This document shows positions 62,070 through 64,000 of a stretch of DNA of 64,000 nt, in pieces. The notes beneath the pieces are model-generated. The model ran no database searches, had not been told where the DNA came from, and saw only the letters and a list, made by a program, of their open reading frames with translations. This DNA comes from a virus. Both the position numbers and the translations under genes were made by a program. The stretch covers positions 1-64,000 of IMG/VR virus record IMGVR_UViG_3300032291_003063. One strand, written 5' to 3'. The number at the start of each line of letters is the position of its first letter. The stretch's first letter is position 1.

Positions 62070-63324
62070 TATTCCGACCCACGAAATAGTCGAATACCCA
62101 AACGGCTTTTTTAAGGTCCCCCCAAAAGCATACCTTGATCTTCTAGAAATCGAGCCCATTCCTAGCCAAATCGCTATGGTCAATGCGGTCAACAACCCAA
62201 AGTACCGTTTCATTTGCGGAGCTCTTTCTAGGCGTCAAGGTAAAACATTTATCGCCAATATAATTGGCCAGCTAGTAATTTTAGTCCCGGGCTGCAACGT
62301 CCTGATAATGTCTCCCAACTACAGCCTTAGCCAAATCTCGTTTGATCTGCAAAGGCAGCTAATCAAGAAGTTTTCGCTAGAAGTAGTTCGAGATAACTCC
62401 AAGGACAAAATTATTGAAATCTCCAATGGCAGCACTGTTCGAATGGGCTCAGTGAACCAAGTTGACTCAGCTGTCGGAAGATCGTATGACCTTATCATAT
62501 TTGACGAGGCTGCTCTAGCCGATGGAGAAGAAGCATTTAACGTGGCCCTTCGACCCACACTAGACAAGCCAAACTCAAAGGCTATATTTATTTCAACGCC
62601 CCGCGGCAAAGAAAACTGGTTCTCCAAGTTCTTTCAGCGCGGATTTTCTAGCGACTTTCCGAACTGGTGTTCAATCAAAGCCACCTACCTCGACAATCCT
62701 AGAGCAAGTGAGTCCGACATTGAGGAAGCACGACGCTCGATGAGTAAAGCCGAATTTGAGCAGGAGTACATGGCGTCGTTTAACACTTATCAGGGCCAAG
62801 TATGGCACTTTGATGATAAGAATATTCTAGACGAGTTTGATATTTCCGGAATGGACGTTTTTGCCGGACTCGACGTCGGATTTAAAGATCCAACAGCTTT
62901 TGTAGTAATTGCAACGGACTACGAAAAGTTCTATGTCATAGACGAGTACTACGCCGCCGAAAAAACCACCGAAGAACACGCTAGATCAATCAAGGAACTA
63001 GTCAATAAGTATGGCATCGAAATGATCTTTATTGACTCAGCGGCGCAGCAAACTCGGTTCGATCTTGCACAGAACTATGACATAAGCACTAACAACGCTA
63101 AGAAGTCTGTACTCGATGGTATCGCTAGCGTTGGAGCTATCGTCGAAAACCATAGGCTTATCGTGTCCTCGTCCTGTAAAGAAGTACTGCGTTCGCTAGA
63201 CCAGTATAAATGGGACCCAGCAGCAATTGCTAAAGAGCGCCCCAAACATGACGATGCATCACACATGGCAGACGCCCTTCGGTATGCTCTTTATACGTTC
63301 GAGGTTATGGGGACCTCGTTTTAA
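62050..63324 (+). CDS. Terminase large subunit
   Basis: 424 residues from TTG 62050, which has GGGGAGG four bases upstream and no earlier alternative; the first in-frame ATG would remove the N-terminus. Walker A GALSRRQGKTFIAN (deviant), Walker B LIIFDEAAL, coupling motif FISTPRG. The RNase H-like nuclease has AGLDVGFKDPTAF, MIFIDSAAQ and HDDASHMADALRYAL. It powers DNA packaging and cuts concatemers. Confidence 0.93.
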   Translation: MEVSRLDIPTHEIVEYPNGFFKVPPKAYLDLLEIEPIPSQIAMVNAVNNPKYRFICGALSRRQGKTFIANIIGQLVILVPGCNVLIMSPNYSLSQISFDLQRQLIKKFSLEVVRDNSKDKIIEISNGSTVRMGSVNQVDSAVGRSYDLIIFDEAALADGEEAFNVALRPTLDKPNSKAIFISTPRGKENWFSKFFQRGFSSDFPNWCSIKATYLDNPRASESDIEEARRSMSKAEFEQEYMASFNTYQGQVWHFDDKNILDEFDISGMDVFAGLDVGFKDPTAFVVIATDYEKFYVIDEYYAAEKTTEEHARSIKELVNKYGIEMIFIDSAAQQTRFDLAQNYDISTNNAKKSVLDGIASVGAIVENHRLIVSSSCKEVLRSLDQYKWDPAAIAKERPKHDDASHMADALRYALYTFEVMGTSF

Positions 63325-63331
63325 ATAGTTC

Positions 63332-63360
63332 TTGACAAGCAAGCTTAATGAAAGTAGAAT
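63332..63360 (+). promoter_or_regulatory. Rightward promoter, leaderless arrangement
   Basis: TTGACA, 17 bp, TAGAAT, five bases before the HNH ATG. Confidence 0.7.
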
Positions 63361-63365
63361 GAACA

Positions 63366-63731
63366 ATGAAACGTGACCCCATAAAATGGATTAGAGATGC
63401 AGCGAAATCTCGGTATAACAAAGGTTCGGCTTGCGAAATTTGCGGAGCCACTACCTCGTTAGACTTTCACCACTACAATAGCATGACTCCACTTCTAAAC
63501 AAGTGGCTAAAGGAAAAGCGCATCGTCATACGGGATGATGAGTCAATTGTAGCTATCAGAGATCAGTTTATTAGTGAGCACTCTCATGAGGTATTTGATG
63601 CGACGGTGACGCTTTGTCACCCGCATCATGTCAAGCTTCACTCCGTATATGGAAGAAACCCAACACTAGCGACAGCTAAAAAGCAGGAAAATTGGGTTAA
63701 GATCCAAAGGGAGAAACATGGCTTGGTATAA
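63366..63731 (+). CDS. HNH endonuclease
   Basis: 121 residues. ACEICGATTSLDFHHYNSMT and TLCHPHHVKLHSVYGRNP form a Cys-coordinated HNH core. HNH proteins next to terminase genes take part in packaging-linked cleavage in several siphoviruses (established for HK97-type systems); a homing role is the alternative. Overlaps the portal start. Confidence 0.82.
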   Translation: MKRDPIKWIRDAAKSRYNKGSACEICGATTSLDFHHYNSMTPLLNKWLKEKRIVIRDDESIVAIRDQFISEHSHEVFDATVTLCHPHHVKLHSVYGRNPTLATAKKQENWVKIQREKHGLV

Positions 63732-64000
63732 CTTCTTTTTAAAGGCTAATACTTCCCAGCCTATGATTGTTATGCGAGAAGGCACTAGTATTGATAGTGC
63801 TGAGCCCATACACACATATAAGCAGTACTATGAAAAGCTAGAAATAGTTAATCGGGCTATCAATATGATAGTAGATGACGTGGCCGAAGTCCGTGCTAAA
63901 GTTGGTGAGCCAACGACTGCTACACGTAGAATTAATCGCACCAAGAAAGTAGCTGTTGACAGGCTTTTAAATGTGGAGCCTAATCCGTACCAGGATGTAA
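63718..64000 (+). CDS. Portal protein, 3' end outside window
   Basis: The first 94 codons are present (MAWYNFFLKANTSQPMIVMR). KLEIVNRAINMIVDDVAEVR and RLLNVEPNPYQDV match the N-terminal region of HK97-type portals. Position after TerL/HNH and overlap with the HNH gene support this. The portal is the dodecameric gate at the capsid vertex. Confidence 0.8.
   Translation, partial: MAWYNFFLKANTSQPMIVMREGTSIDSAEPIHTYKQYYEKLEIVNRAINMIVDDVAEVRAKVGEPTTATRRINRTKKVAVDRLLNVEPNPYQDV

Overview
The window is a large piece of a virulent, tailed (siphovirus-like) phage genome, AT-rich overall, and it includes neither an integrase nor a lysogeny module. The host is very probably an alphaproteobacterium. Three independent signs agree: a circularly permuted, two-piece-type tmRNA whose tag begins AND; a tRNA-His with no G-1 but with G1:U72 and A73; and a ribosomal protein bS21 that starts like alphaproteobacterial bS21. 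Nearly every promoter I can see is a good sigma70 site (TTGACA/TTGACT, 16-18 bp, TATAAT), so the phage appears to use the host RNA polymerase.

Layout. (1) 1-9471, plus strand: virion appendage genes (two tail/baseplate-type proteins, a collagen-like fibre, a glycine-rich protein, small accessory proteins, a 2OG-Fe oxygenase), then a lysis cassette (holin-like protein, TIGR02594-type endolysin, i-spanin with overlapping o-spanin) closed by a bidirectional terminator. (2) 9507-29726, minus strand: nucleotide metabolism and replication (NrdB, NrdA, flap exonuclease, Hjc-like nuclease, SbcC/SbcD pair, SSB, ThyX, MazG, SF2 helicase, PhoH, family A polymerase, primase, DnaB-like helicase, split NAD-dependent ligase with a GIY-YIG gene between its halves, a PC4-like protein, an RNase H-like protein). 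(3) 29735-41446, minus strand: an RNA territory. It starts with a 1.3 kb promoter-to-terminator transcript without ORFs, continues with 26 intact tRNA genes covering all 20 amino acids, several broken or odd tRNAs and many closed-stem structured intergenic RNAs, and ends with the permuted tmRNA. Small genes, homing endonucleases and metabolic genes (SpeD-like, dATP/dGTP diphosphohydrolase-like, 2OG oxygenase, DNA glycosylase-like, metallophosphoesterase) are interspersed. (4) 42396-49635, plus strand: a divergent accessory operon (small Myb-like protein, glycosyltransferase, glutaredoxin, bS21, SleB-type hydrolase, NAD epimerase, many tiny overlapping membrane or unknown ORFs), including a GC-rich imported segment at about 47.5-49.2 kb. 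(5) 50195-61357, minus strand: about 30 small early-type genes, most preceded by a divergent promoter pair. (6) 61630-64000, plus strand: packaging genes (TerS, TerL, HNH, start of portal).

How it fits together: the replication block makes dNTPs and copies DNA. The RNA block plus bS21 and tmRNA looks like a translation take-over kit, suited to an AT-rich phage in a host that is likely GC-richer. The small-gene block has a repeated regulatory architecture: at least fifteen plus-strand sigma70 promoters fire into the 3' ends of minus-strand genes, each followed by a conserved TTTTTGGCGC-type box and usually a hairpin whose arms co-vary between copies. I consider this array, the 1.3 kb RNA and the permuted tmRNA the most interesting parts. 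All assignments come from reading the sequence; no database search or folding program was run.
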